From: Symsagittifera roscoffensis | Taxonomy: Eukaryota; Xenacoelomorpha; Acoela; Convolutidae | DNA length: 64,000 nt | Reading direction: 5' to 3' | NCBI RefSeq assembly: GCF_963678635.1 | Contig: NC_087071.1 | Location: 30,366,141 to 30,430,140 of the forward strand | In this document: in pieces, positions 44,980 to 58,879 of the stretch | Layout: each line of letters starts with the position of its first letter | Position numbering within the stretch: position 1 is the first letter of the stretch | Program-made: the position numbers and the translations under genes | Notes under the pieces: generated by a model | The model's input: only the letters and a program-made list of their open reading frames with translations | What the model was told of the DNA's origin: nothing | Database searches by the model: none

Positions 44980-45430
44980 TGTTAACGCTTGAGTTAACCG
45001 CCCTAATTTATTTTGAAAATAAAACAATCAGAAAATTTGAAAGGTTTTTATCAAAAATTAATAATGTACTGAAATTTTTTTTTATTCAATTCGCAATGCT
45101 TCACTTTATCACATATGTCATTAGATTCAAATGCGTTGCTAATGGTTCAATTTATCGTTTTATATTGTTTTAGAACTGAAAATCATCCGAAATTTTGAAA
45201 TTTTTGAGCAAAAAAATTGAAGTTCATACTGATGTTTTTTAGTTAACTCATAGTTGCAATGCTTCATTTTGCTGCTCATGTCTTCATGTTCAAATGATTT
45301 GCTAATGCCTCAAATTGTTTCAAAACCAGAATCATCAGCAAGTTTTTCAAGAAAAATTCGAGTCAAAAATTGAGTTTTGTTCTGATGATTTTTAGTTAGT
45401 TCATGGTCGCAAAGCTTCATTTAATACTTC
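44980..45430. repeat. Three diverged ~150 bp tandem repeats
   Basis: Units near 45025-45170, 45175-45327 and 45328-45430 share 'aatcatc.g', 'tcaaaaattga', 'gatgttttttagtta.ctca', 'gcaatgcttca.ttt' and 'tcaaatg..ttgctaatg'. Old and AT-rich, with no coding capacity. Confidence 0.55.
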
Positions 45431-46429
45431 ATAATTCTCAATTCATATAAATTTACAACTGTTAGTACGTCTTTTTAAAGCGCTCGAAACCCTGGATTTT
45501 AAAAAAATTGAAAATTCTTTGCAATTTTTGCTTTTTATTTTCACGATTTTTGAAATTTCTTAAAGTTCTTTACCAATTTTTCATAAAAATTTTCGCATAA
45601 GGGTTTCTGTGGTACTTCACTAAAAAAAACAAATTTCGTGAACAACCAGTTGTTAGATAAAAGTTTTCAGTGCATTTTCTGTGAAGTAAATTAAAGAAAA
45701 CAAATTATAGAAATTCTATTGTGATTCTTTTAATTTGCTTCAATTGATTCAGGTGTAAGTTTTTCTATAGTTTTTCTTTTTCAGGTCAAATATGAGCGGA
45801 AAAAGTTAACGGAAAATGTGAATGTTCAAATTTATTCTGTCAGTTTTTTTGCCAAATGACTTATTACAAGTGAGAGCCGATCAATCTAAAAAACTTTGAT
45901 TCGATCTGTATAAACTAGTAGTATGAAAGTGAGCAGAAAAGAAAGAGCTTAATTTAGTTTGTGTCGATTTACAAACAAAGCTTTGAAAACAAAATTAAAA
46001 AGTATAAAGAAATTGGAATTCGATCCGAATCAGAATCTATTTGATTTGATTGCTATAGATTTATCTTTTAAGCAATTTGTTCTAGTTTGAAACTAAATTG
46101 AATCCAAATTTTCTTTTAGTGCTTATTGGCAAAACAAACTGATTTTATTCCATCCCTGCCAGTACGGATTTTCGTGCTCATTGCGATGAAGATGATCAGA
46201 AAAATTTTGCGAGTTTTTAGTTTCTATGTGTTTTTGAATCAATTATTTCACGCGTAGTTCAAAAATTTTCAATAATCTAATTTTGGAGTCAAATCATCTT
46301 GTTCAAAACCTCAAAATTTGTTCAGAAGGCCCAATAAGGAAGCATACACTGAAAAATTAAAACAAATTAACAAAACAACTCGAACGTAAATATTTGTAAA
46401 CTCTTTCTCCCGATTGTTTTCGACTGTTT
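45431..46429. other. AT-rich sequence, no gene recognised
   Basis: No match to other modules and no protein-like frame were seen. Confidence 0.5.
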
Positions 46430-46964
46430 AATAATTGATTTTTTTTATCAGTCGAAAGTAATGATTTTGATCTGTGTTCTTATAGATAAATTTCTACCGG
46501 TTCGTTTTGAGTCTCAAAATTTGAGTGATTTCCCTGGTAAAATTCAGTTGGTACTGAGTTGGTACGGACGATGAATATGAGAATTTATTCTTATTATTGG
46601 CGTGACTACTCGCTTACAAAAAAAATGTACAGAAAAAGAATCGTGTTATAACGGTAAAAAAAACCAGGGATGAAATAAATGCTACTCTCAGACTCAAAAA
46701 TAACAATAATTTAAATCAATGTTTTAAAAACTGCGATCAAGAACATATAATAATAATTTTTTCCTCACTAATATGAAAAAAAAAATCAGCATTTACTCAT
46801 CTTTCAGCTGACAGCTTCTCTAAAAGTTTCTTGAAAAGAATCAACTCACTATCAGCAGTTCATTTAAACAGGGTCAATACATTGTTTGTTACAATTGTGT
46901 ACGCAAAATTTGTTCAGGTCAAGTTTGTTTGATAATTAAAAATCTGTTTTTTTTTACAATTTCC

Positions 46965-48671
46965 CTAGCATAATTCCATTTTGAAATTTTTTTCGAGAAA
47001 GCTGGTCTGGGTTTTTTTTAGTTTTTCACATTTATACACATAGAAAATCGGAAGGCCGCTTGTTTACCAATGATAACCGCTTTTTTACTTTTTTGAACCA
47101 AGTTTGTCGATTTCTGAACTTCATAACCAATTAATAAAAAAGTGTGAAGAAAATTTCAATTGTGAATAGTGTTTATGATAGAATAGGGATGCAAAAAAGC
47201 CTTTAACTTAAAAGAATTTAGCCTAAATCATTCAAAAAATCTTTTCTTGCCTCAAAATTCCTCGTTTCATTTTAAATAACAGCTGGCTGTGACATTACAA
47301 ACCCCGGAATAAGGCTTAAGTAACTGAGTAGTACAACGCAAATTTATAACAAGGATCACAGTAGTACATCATGTTTCTACCATTAAAAAAAGTAAACTTT
47401 CTTCAATTTAGTGTCAGTTATAGTGCGTGGTGTGGTTTGAGAATCAAACGACCCTATACCAAATTAGTAAATATGGTGTGATCGGCCTTGCTCATCTTGA
47501 ATAACAAACTTTAACAAACTAGTGAATAAAAAAACGATGTTTTAAACTTGTTTATTAAGCGCTAAGTAAGAACATCAATTACTAGCTTGTTTTATAGAAA
47601 AAACATTTTTTAGCCCGAATGATTCATTGAACGAGCTTTGCTTGATTGCGTTATTCGCTTGAAAAAAGACTGAATCTCAAAATGTGCTTTCCCTTTTTTC
47701 TCGACACTTTGAAAACTTTTTAATAACTTTTTTATGTCGTTCGAACTACGACTAAAAGGGCTTTAATATGAAATAAGCTTACTAAAGATACATACTAAAG
47801 ATTATTTTAGGTAACTGATTTTTCGTAAAAAAAACGACCTAAAACACACTAGAATACAAAGTTCCTCCCCTCTTGCAAATGGTCGGAACAATAAATTGGT
47901 AAATAAACAGCACTACAGATGTAGACCTATAAATAAACTTATTTTGATGCTCTTTCTGTTTTGCAATTTCTCATGCAATTTTTAAAATTGGAGTATCGTG
48001 GACACAAAATTATCTTTGTATCTTTGTGTTCAAACTCCAGATCATTTTCAAAAATATTGAAGCTAAGTGGACCAACACAGGCTTTTTTGAGACACCCAAC
48101 TTTACCTTACTTGAATTAATAACTTTTTTGAATTAATAAATTGCGGTCTATTTGTACTTTTTTAAAAAGGAAAATACTCATTGCAAGAAAAACTTAGCGT
48201 CGTTCATTTTATTGTAACATACCTCGCCTAACGTCTTGCTCGATTTCAAGTTTTCTGTTTAGACTTTTAAGTCTTTCGTCTTCGTCGCCATCGCCAAGTC
48301 CTAGACCAGAGCTTCAACGCTGTTCTTCGAAATCAGAAATTTTACTACCGCTTTCACTGAATTGAACGCCATCCAAATTGGCTCCATTGTTTGTCGACCG
48401 ATGTTTGTCGCCATTAATTCACTGGAGTGAATATGATCGAATTTGTCTCCGCGGGTTTTAGGGTCTTGAGTTACCATCATCTTCTCATTGTGTGCCCTGC
48501 CCTCCTTTCAGAACAGAGTCGACCCCGATGGTTTTAAAACTGGTGTTTGTACACAATCCTCTGGTGTTTGAGCCAGGTCTACTTTTTTTGTTTTTAAAAA
48601 TTGTTCTTCTATTGGTTACTCATGATTGAAAAAAGACAATTTTTGTGATTATCAGGTTGTCAAAAAAGAAG
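46965..48671 (+). repeat. Module F, copy F3 (long form)
   Basis: Paralogous to F2 (31850-33519) along its length and, like F2, leading directly into a satellite array. Its left edge retains the uninterrupted 9-T run (46937-46945) that serves as the empty site for HINE-like copies 7 and 10. The frame equivalent to 33133-33423 carries a TAG here. Confidence 0.85.
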
Positions 48672-51600
48672 ACTTCATGCGGGATGTTTGAAATACGGCT
48701 GATTTGATGCACCTCCTTGAATCCAGAAAAAAATAGCTTGTCCAATTTTCTCACGAAAAGTGACAACCAATTGCATTGGATTCAAGAAATACTGCTGACT
48801 TGATATTTTTGAGAGTGTTTTTAAGAAAAGAGGATCATAGTTCTCAAACCCAGCTTATCCAAATTGCTTTGAATTCAAGAAATGCTTTTGACTTGATGCG
48901 CTTTGTTTGAAACATCACAGACTTGATGCCTTGGGAACATTTCTAAAATTTTCGATCACATTTCTCCTCAAATCCAATAGCCAGGAAAAACTAACTCATG
49001 CAATTTTTTTGCAAAAAAGATGGTCAATTCCATAACATTCAGGAAATACCACTGACTTAATCCGGAATGATTGAAATATCGCTGTTTGATGCTTTGTGAA
49101 AAGTTCTTTTTTCTTCAAACTAAAATTCTCTTCGAATCCAAATGTCGGAAAAAACTAGCTTACCCAGCTCTATCAAGAAAAGCAAACACCAACTGCATTG
49201 GATTAAAGCAATACTGCTGACTTGAAGTACTTTAGATTGTTTCTAAAAGTGCAATCACCTTTCTTCTCAACTCAAACCGCCAAGAAAAACAGGTTATCCA
49301 ATTGCTCACTAAACATGTGGACCAGCTGCTTATGAATCAAGAACTAGTGTTGACTTAATGTGTATTATTTCGAGCACCATAGAGTTGATGCAGTTGAGAT
49401 TGCTTCTAAGCTTTCCGATCATGTTTCTCCTTAAATCCGACCGCAAAGAAAAACAAAATGGTCCAATTTTTTCAAAAAAAAAGATGGCCAGTTTCATAAA
49501 ATTCAGTGAACACCGCCGACTTGATCCGGATTTTTGAAATACGCTGGCTGGATGCTTCGAGCTAACTTCTTTTTTTTCAGATCAAAAATGTTCCTGAATC
49601 GAATTTACAGAAAAAAAACTAGCTAACCCAGCTCTCTCAAGAATAACGAAGATCAACTGCACTGAATTCAAGCAAAAACCGCTGACTTGATGCACTTGAG
49701 AGATTTTCTAATTTTTCAGTTCGAAATCCTTCCCAAATATAATCGCCAGGAAAAGTTATCTTATCAAGTCTCACACAAAAAATAAGGTCCCATCGAATCT
49801 GGTTTGAAAAATATGGTTGTCTTGATGCGGGATCTTGAAAAACCGCTGTTTTGATGCACTGGAGATTGTTTTTTTTTTCTGACAACATTCTCCTCAAATC
49901 CAATCACCACGAGAAGCTAGCTTATTCATTTCTCTCACGAAAAACGAGGAACAACTGAATTGGTTTCAAGAAATACTGCTGAATTGATGCGTTTTGTCTG
50001 AAAAACCGCTGACTTGATGCACTTGAGAGTATTTCTGAAGTTCTGAACACGGTTCTCAAAGAATCCAATTGCCAAAAAAGTTAGCTTATCCAATTATTTC
50101 ACGGAAAACGAGGATCAACTGAATTAGATTTAAAAACTATTGCTGACTTGATGCGTCTTGTTCAAAAAACCACTGACTTGATAAGCTTCAGAGTGTTTCT
50201 AAAAGTTTTGATCTTAGTTTTTGAATCCAACACCACCACGAACAGCTAGCTTATCAATTTCTCTCACAAAAAGCGAGCTTTGAATCTAAGAAGCACTGCT
50301 GATTTGATGCGTGTTGTTTGAAATACCGCTGACTTGATACCCTTGAGAGTATTTCTAAAAAATCCGATCACATTTCTCCTCAAGCCTAATTGTCAGGAAT
50401 AACTATATGATCCAACTTTTCCATGAAAAATTTGACTAATTCCATAAAATTCAAGAAACACCACTGATTTGATGCAGTTTGTTTGAAAGAGCGCTGATAA
50501 GCTGCAGTTTGTTTAAAAGAGCACTGATATGATTCAGTTGAGAAAAAAAGCGAGCTTATCACTTTTTTCGTGAAAAGCGAGGCACAATTGCGTTAGAATT
50601 AAAAAAAATGCGGCTTGCGATGTGCTTAAAATACCGTTGACTTCAAGCGCTTGAGAATATTTCTTAAAAAGGGGTTAATAATTCTAGAATCCAATCACTA
50701 CGATAAACTAGCTTATCCATTTTTCTCCCAAAAAGCGAGCACAAACTACTTTGAATTCAAGAAAAACTGATGCTTGATCTTGAAATACCGCAGACCTGAT
50801 GCACTTGATATTGTTTCTAAAGTTTCCGGTCACATTTCTCCTCGAATCCAATCTCCAGAAAAACAAGTGAAGCTCATCTGGTTTGGGTTCAAGAGAAACT
50901 GCTGATTTTATGCGAATTAAGGAAATACCGCTGAGCTCATACACTTGGGAATGTTTTCAACAATTTGGGATTACAGTTCTTCTCGAATCCAATTGCAGAA
51001 AAACTAGCTTATCCAATTCCCTCACTAAAAGTGAGGACCAACTGCTTTTGTTTCAAGTACTACTGTTGACTTGATGCGTGTTTAATTGACTTGTTGCACC
51101 GCCCGGAGCGGATTAACTGAATTACCGCCGACCTGATGCTTTGAGGTAACTTCTTTTTCTTCGCATCAGAATTCTCTTTGAATCCAGATGCCAAAAAAGC
51201 ACTATTTTTCCAGTTCTCTTTCAAAAACGAAAACCAAATGGATTGAATTCCAGAAATACTGCTGACTTGACGCGACTTGTTTGAAAGACTACTGAGCTAA
51301 TGCACTTAAATAGTTTTTTAAATTCTCGGATCACAGTTTTCTTTGAATCCAATCGCCAGAAAAAATAGGCTTGTTCATTTGTCTCACAAAAACTTAAGGC
51401 CAACTGCATCGGTTTCGAGAAATACCGCTCACTTGATGCGGTTTATCTGAAAATGATGCACGTCTTGATTGACTTGATTGCATTTCTGATATTTGGGATC
51501 ACAGTTCTCCTCAAATCCAGCCCCAACGAGAACCTAGCTGATCCCTTTTTCTTGCAAAAAGCGAGAATCAACTACATTGGCTTCAAAAAACACTGCCGAC

Positions 51601-54600
51601 TTGACACGGGTTGTCTTGATGCATTTGAGATTTTTCCTGACATTTCGGATCACAGTTCTCCTCAAATCCAACCACCAGGAGAACCTAGCTCATCCCTTTC
51701 TCTCGCAAAAAGCGATGACTGCATTGACAAGAAAAACTGCTGACTTCATGAAGCTTGTTTGAAACAACGCTGAGCTGATGCAATTAAGAGGGTTTATAAA
51801 TGTTCACACCACAGTTCTCGTCAACCTCTCGTCAGCCAGAATAAAATCAGCTTATCCAATTCTTTCACGGAAAGCAAGGACCACTGAATTGGTTTCAAAG
51901 ATTTTTGCTGACATGATGCGTCTTGTTTAAAATACCACTGATTTGACGCACTTGAGAATATTTCGGAAAATTTTGATCAAAGTTCTCTAATGCAATCTCC
52001 GCGAGAAACTAGCGTATCTATTTTTCTCACAAAAAACATGCACCAACTGCTTCGAATTCAAGAAATACTGCTGACTTGATGCGTTTTTTTTCGTCAATTT
52101 CTCTCGCAAAAAATGAGGCCCAATTGTTTGCGAAATTGAGAAATGCGATTAACTTGATGCTTGATGTCTTAAAAACCGCTGTCTTGATGCACTTGAGAGC
52201 ACCTCTGATACTTCGGATCGCATTTCTCCTGAAATCCAATCGCCACAAGAACCTAGCACATCCATCTCACTCGCTAAAAGCAAGGAGCAACTGAATTGGA
52301 TTCAAGAAACAGTGCTGACTTCATGCGGATTGTTTGAAATACCGCTGAGCTGATTCACTCGGGAGTATTTGTAAAATTTTCAGATCACAGTTCTCTTCAA
52401 ATCGAATTGCCTAGAAAAACTAACTGATCCAATTTTTTCACAAAAAAGTAGCCAATTATATGAAATTCAGGAAACTCCGCCGACTGAAGTGGATTATTCA
52501 AAACACCGCTTACCTGATGCTTTGATATAATTTTTTTTTCTGCATCAGAATTCTTTTTGAATCCAGTTGCCAAAAAAGAACTAGCTTTCCAGTTCTCTTT
52601 CGAAAAACGAAAACCAAAAAAAAATTCTAGAAACTTACTGCTGACTTGACGCGTTTTGCTTGAAATACCGCTGAGCTAAGGCACTTGAATAAAATTCTAA
52701 GCTTTTGGATCACAGTTTTCTTCGAATTAACCACCAGAAAAAAATAAAATTGTCCATTTGTCTCTCAAAAACTGAGGGCCAACTGCGTCGTGTTCGAGAA
52801 ATAGCGCTTACTTGATGCCGTTTATCTGAAGAACCGCTGTCTTGATGCATTTGAGCGCATATCTGATATTTCGGATTACAGTCTTCCTTATACTCATCGC
52901 CTCGAGAAATTAGCCTATCCGTTTCTCTTACGAAAAGCGAGGACTAACTGCATTGGATTAAAAAAAAAGCAGCTGAAATGATGCAGGATATTTGAAAAAC
53001 CATAGTCTTAGTGTACTCGAGTGTTATGCTGATATATCGCACCACAGTTCTCCTCGAATCCAATCGCCAGGAAAATTAAACTGATCAAATTTTTCCAAAA
53101 AACAGATTGCCCATTCCTTGAAATTCAGGAAACATTGCTGACATGAAGTGGATTGTTTAAAATACCGCTAACCTGACGCTTTGAGAGATTTTCTATTTTC
53201 TCACATCAGAGATCATTTCGAAACCAATTGCCAGAAAAAAACTAGCTTGCCTAGTTCTCTCTCTCTCTCGAAAAAATGGACCGAAAGCAACAAATTCCAA
53301 AAATACAGCTGACTTGAGGCAGTTTGTTTAAAATACCGCTGAGCTATTTCTCAAATTTTCAAAAAAATTTCGGATCGCAGTTCTCCTCGAAACCAATCGC
53401 CAAGAAAAATTAGCTCGTTCATTTGTCTCACAAATATTGAAGGCCAACCGCATCGGGTTTGAGAATAGCCCTTAATTGTGCGGGATATCTTGAAAACCAC
53501 TGTCTTGATACACTTGAGAGTGTTTCTGATCGTTTGAATCACAGTTCTCGTCAAATCTTTTCGCCATGAGAACCTAGCTTATCCATTTCGCTCAAACAAA
53601 TTGAGGATCAATTGCATTGGCTACAAGAAAAACTGCTGACTTCATGGAGCTTGTTTGAAATAACGCTGAGCTGATCCAATTGAAAGTATTTATAAATTTT
53701 CGGACCACAGTTTTCGTCAAATTCCGTCGCCAGGAAAAAGTAGCTCGTCCAATTCTCTCACTTAATTGAATGCCAATCGTTTTGGGCTCGTGGCATATCG
53801 CTTAATTGATGCGAGCAGTTTGAAAAACCTAGGATTTTAAGCTTTTAGACAATTTCTGAATTTTTTTGAGTGTTTTGTCAATCAGAGTTCTCCTCGCCTC
53901 CAATCGCCAGAAAAAAAACTACCTGAGCTAGTTCTCTCACGAAAATAGAGGACCGACTGCAGTGGATTCAAGAAACTCAATGCGCTTTTTTGAAATAACG
54001 TTGAGCTGCTGCACTTGCGGATCAAATTTGCTGATCAAATATACTAAATTTGTGGTTCATATTTTTCTTCGAACCCAAACAACAAAATCAGCTGGACAAT
54101 TTTTTTTTCACCAAAAAAGTTGCCATTTCCATTTGATTCAGAAAAACAACGCAGAATAGCTGCGTATTGTTTAAAAAACCGCCGACTTGATGCATTGCGG
54201 ATATTTCTAATTTCTCTGATCTCAGTTCTCTTCAAAACCAAACGTCAGGAGAAAATAGTTGATCCCTTCTCTCACGACAAGTGAGAACCAAATAAGTTTT
54301 TTATAGGATGCGGGAAGTTTGAAATATCGCTGATTCGATGCTGTTGAGGGCTTTTTCAATTTTTCGGACCACAATTCTGTTCGAATTCAGTCGCTCGAAA
54401 AGTTAGCTTTTCCTAATCTTTCACAAAAATTCAAGGCCAATTGCATTGAGTTTAAAAAATTCTTGACTTGATGCACTTGAGAGTTTTTTTTTGATATTTC
54501 GGACCACAGCTCTCCTCAAGTCCAATTGCCGCGAGAAACTAGCTTAACCATTTCTGTCGCGAAAAGCGAGGACCGACTGCATTGAATTCAAAAAACACTG

Positions 54601-57430
54601 CTGACTTGATACTTGTTGTTTGAATTAACACAAACTTGATGCAATTGAGAGCGTTTCTAATTTTTCCGATCATATTTCTCTTCGAATCCAATCGCCAGGA
54701 AAAACTAGCTTATCCAATTCTTCGAGAACCAAATACTTTGGTCTTAGGAAAATTTGCTGACTTGACGAAATACCGCAAATTTGATGCACTTGAGAGCGTT
54801 TCTAAAATTTCCGACCACGTGTCTCCTCAAACACAAACGCCAGGAATAACAAACTGACCTAATTCTCTCAGCACAAAAATGGCCTATTTCAAAAACAGGA
54901 AACACCAATTCAGAAAATGCCACTGACTTGATGCTTTGAGAGAACTTCTATTTTTTTAATCGAATTTTTTGCTCGAATCCAATAGTCAATTTATCTCACA
55001 AAAAATGAGCGATATTTGCAACCATTTCAAGAAATTTTGCTTAATTGAAGCGTCTTGTTTGAAAAAACGCTAATTTGACGCACTTGAGAGTGTTTCTGAT
55101 GTTTTGGATTTCAGTTCTTTTCAAATCCAGTCGCTACGAGAAGCTAGCTTATCCATTTTTCTCACGAAAATTGAGGACCAATTGCCTTAGTTTCAAGAAA
55201 CTCTGCTGACTTCATGCGGCTTGTTTGAAATACCGCTGAGCTGATTGACTTGAGTGTTATTCCAATTTTTCGGACCAGATTTTTCATTGAATCCAATCAC
55301 CAAAAAAATTTAACTCGTACATTTTTCTCCCAAAAAGTGAAGACCAATTGCTGCGGGCTTGAGAAATATCGTTTATTTCATGCGGGTTGTTCGAAAAAAG
55401 CTCACTTGATGCTTTGAGAGTAATTCTTAAGTACAAATCAGAGTTCTCCTCCTGAAAAAAAAACTAGCTTACCTAATTCTCTGACGAAAAGCGATGACCG
55501 ATTGCATTGATTTCAAGAATTACAGCTGACTTTATGCACTCTACTTTAAATACCGCTTTGCTGATGCCCTTGAGAGTTTTTCTTAAATTTTTGATCACAG
55601 TTCTCAACAACAATCGCCAGGGGACTAGTTGACCCAATCTTTCACAAAAACCGAGCACCAACTGCTTCGGATCAAGAAATACTGCGCCTTGTTTGAAATA
55701 ACGCTGAGCTGATGCCAAGGAGAGTTTTTTTTTTACTTTTTTGGATCAAAGATGGTCAATTGCATGAGACTCAGGATACACCATCAAAAAAACTTTGATC
55801 GAACAAACTTTGATTTTGTTCGATCAGAGTCTCCTCGGATCCAACTGACAGAAAAAAAGGTTACACGTTTTTCTCAATCAAAGCGAGGAGCAACTGCATT
55901 GGATTCAAGAAAGACTGCCGACTTCATACGGATTGTTGGAAATACCGCTGAGTTGATGCAGTTAAGAACTTTTCTTGTTTTTTTTCGGATCACAGGTGTT
56001 CACCTCGAATCTAATCGCGAGGAAATTTAAGTTCGCTCATTTCTCTCACAAAAATTGTGGGCAAACTGCATCGGGTTTGAGAAATGCTTTTTTTTATGCT
56101 GACTTTTCAGAAACCGCTGAATTGATACACTTCTGATACTTCTGGTATTTCTGATACTTAGGATCACGGTTCTTCTCTCATCCAGTTCTCAGGATCACAG
56201 TTCTCCTCGCACCGCGAGACACTAGCTTATCCATCTTTCTTACAAAAAGCGAGGATCAACTGCATTGAATTCAAGAAAAATTGCTGACTTGATGCGGCTT
56301 GATTGAAATACTGCTGACTTGATGTAAATGAAAGTTTTCTAATTTTTTTACCAGGGTTCTCGAACCCAATCGCCACGCAAACTAGCTCATCTACTTCCCG
56401 CACAAAAAGCGAGCACCAACTGCTTTGGATTACGAAAACTGCGCCTTAATTGAAATAACGCTGAGCTGAAGCGCTTGAGAGTTTTCCCACTTTTTCGGCC
56501 AACATTTCTCCCCGTATCCAATCGCCACAAAAAATTAACTTTTTCAATTTTCTCATCAAAAAACAAGATCAATTGCAATGGGTTCAACACATACTGCTGA
56601 AAAAAAATTACAGCTGAATTTTGCTCTTCTGAACTAGCTGATTCGTTTCTATCACAAAAAGGGGCATCAACTGCATTGAATTAAAAAAAAAATTGTAGGC
56701 TTGATGCAGCTTGTGTATAAAACGCTGATTTGATGCTCTTGAGACTAATTCTATTGTTTTGGATTACAGTTCTCTCCAAATCTAATTGAATGGAAAACTA
56801 GCTTATCCAATTTTCTCACTATAAGAAAGGACCAATTGCAATAAACTTAAGAAATACTGTTGATTGTTGAGTGAGGATTTTGCTGATTTGATAACCTTTA
56901 GAGTATTTCTAATTTTTCCAATTACAGTTTTATTCATATCTAATTGCCAGAAAAAAACGTGTTCGTCCTAATCTCTCGCAAAATTTGAGAGCAAACTGCA
57001 TTGGTTTCTAGAAATACCTCTTACTTGATGCTGGAGGTTTTAAAAACCGCTGTATTGATGCATTTGAGAGTATTTCTAATTTTTTAGATCACAATTCTCC
57101 CAGACTCCAATCGCCACGAGAACCTTGCTCATCCATTTCTTCCGCAAAATGCGAGAACAAACTGCTTTGGATTCAAGAAATACCGCTGATTTGATGTGGC
57201 TAGTTTCAAATGCACTTGAGAGTAGTCATTTGAGAGTATTTCTCATGCACTTGAGAGTACTCTTGGTTTTTCGGATCTCAGCTCTCCTCGAATCCAATCG
57301 CTGGGAAAAATTAGCTTGTCCTTATTCTCTAACAAAAGCTGGAAAGCATTTGCATTGGATTCAAAAAACACTGTTGACTTAATGAATGAGGTTTGAAATA
57401 TCGCTGATTTGATGCACTTGAGAGCATTTC
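48672..57430. repeat. Satellite array 2, ~167 bp degenerate monomer
   Basis: About 50 monomers of the same satellite as array 1. The first ~3.65 kb (to about 52322) follows array 1 monomer by monomer, including rare variants such as 'gcaccgcccgga' (37383 and 51098) and 'gaacctagcacatc' (38633 and 52249). The remaining ~5.1 kb has no counterpart in array 1, which is cut off there. The array runs into the 200 N gap. Its true length is unknown. Confidence 0.92.
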
Positions 57431-57630
57431 NNNNNNNNNNNNNNNNNNNNNNNNNNNNNNNNNNNNNNNNNNNNNNNNNNNNNNNNNNNNNNNNNNNNNN
57501 NNNNNNNNNNNNNNNNNNNNNNNNNNNNNNNNNNNNNNNNNNNNNNNNNNNNNNNNNNNNNNNNNNNNNNNNNNNNNNNNNNNNNNNNNNNNNNNNNNNN
57601 NNNNNNNNNNNNNNNNNNNNNNNNNNNNNN
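57431..57630. other. Assembly gap (200 N)
   Basis: Exactly 200 N between satellite array 2 and the duplicated block X'. Placement of X' after the array depends on scaffolding. Confidence 0.99.
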
Positions 57631-58638
57631 CAATCATTTTGCGTGGATTTGTAGTCGATTATGCTGACACAAAAAGTAGACCTACTCAAATGGCCTCTCA
57701 AGATTAGAGAAAAAAGGAAGGTGCTCGTTGGGTAAAAAAATTTGCAGTCATCCTTGAAAAACATTTTTTTGACTTGAAATCAAAACGGCTGGAACACTGC
57801 TTTCTCGCTCTTTCTAAAGCTGAAAAAAATGACTGTAAATATTAAAAAAGAATTATTTTTATAGCTATAAAAAAGTGATAAACTTTTTAACTAGTACACT
57901 AATATGCGTCAATAAGTGCTTTTGGAGGCGATTGTGGTTGTACTAAACTCAATTGTGACTGTACAAGTTTATGGTCGATATATCTCAAATGGTCGATGCA
58001 AAGATTTTTGTTGGTATTATGAACGTCGAGAACTAAGATTTTTGAACTAATATGTTTTGGTTTTTGGAAAAAATTGCTTTATTGTCTTGTTTTGTCCACT
58101 AATTAGCAGCTGCTAGCTGCCCGGATTGAGGTGCTCACTTTAATTTTCGACCGCCTCGTCCAAAAATTGGCATTTTTCACCGGTCTCGACCAAAAATCGG
58201 TATGTTTCGTTGATCTCGGTCGAAAATTTGTATGTTTCGACCGTGCTTGACCGACGCAAAGGTTCTCGACCGTGCTCGACCCAAGCAATGTATGATTCGA
58301 ATATGCTCGACCGAAAAAAAAAATTGTGTTCGACCGTGTTCGATCCAAGCAAAATTTGTTTCGAATATGCTCGGCTGAATTTGGGTATTTTTCGGCTTTC
58401 AAACATTGTTATCCAAATTTAAACGTTGTATTTTATGTTTTTCGAGTAACTTCTTGTTTTTTTTAAATCAAATTGGAATGATTAGAGCTTTTGGCAATTT
58501 AATTGCATTGTTAAAATTAACTTTTTTTGAGCTATTTTTCAATCAATTTTGTACTTGTTTGCAATTCGAGTCGGAAATGTTAAAAAGTATATCGGTATTT
58601 TTAAAAAAATTTCAGCTTGAATCTCTTTAATCTGCTTG

Positions 58639-58879
58639 TGCTCGAGGTATTTTTTGACCGTGCTCGACCGTGCTCGAGGTATGTTTGGACCGTGCTCGAG
58701 GTATGTTTCGACCGTGCTCGATGTATGTTTCGACCGTGCTCGAGGTATCTTTTGACCGAGCTCGACCGTGCTCGAGGTATTTTTCGACCGTGCTTGACCG
58801 TGCTGGAGGCCTGTTTAGACCGTGCACGAGATATGTTTCGACCGTGTTCGACCTTGCTTGAAGTGTTTTTCGAATTTTT
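58639..58879. repeat. 22 bp minisatellite, second copy
   Basis: An almost identical counterpart of 22615-22855 with a few base differences (for example GAGATATG versus GAGTTATG). Open frames on both strands are artefacts of the repeat. Confidence 0.92.

Larger units (their letters stand above)
41041..46964 (+). repeat. Module E, copy E4 (including tandem-duplicated part)
   Basis: Resumes at a point equivalent to 25803 of E1 ('gtgata.atg...tttttgacatat') and continues through 'gaaagcccaaactaggctt', the 43575-43680 landmark and 44280-44475 (paralogous to E2), then an unmatched stretch (44478-46430), then 46430-46964 (paralogous to 26395-26680 and 27225-27545). The first ~275 bp occurs twice because of the 2,010 bp duplication. 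The 119-codon frame at 43624-43983 is not conserved in the other copies. Confidence 0.7.

Noticed and set aside
33487-57382. Many 60-105 codon frames inside the satellite arrays
   Set aside because: Each reads through satellite monomers, the same phrases recur in shifted frames, and there is no start context or conservation.
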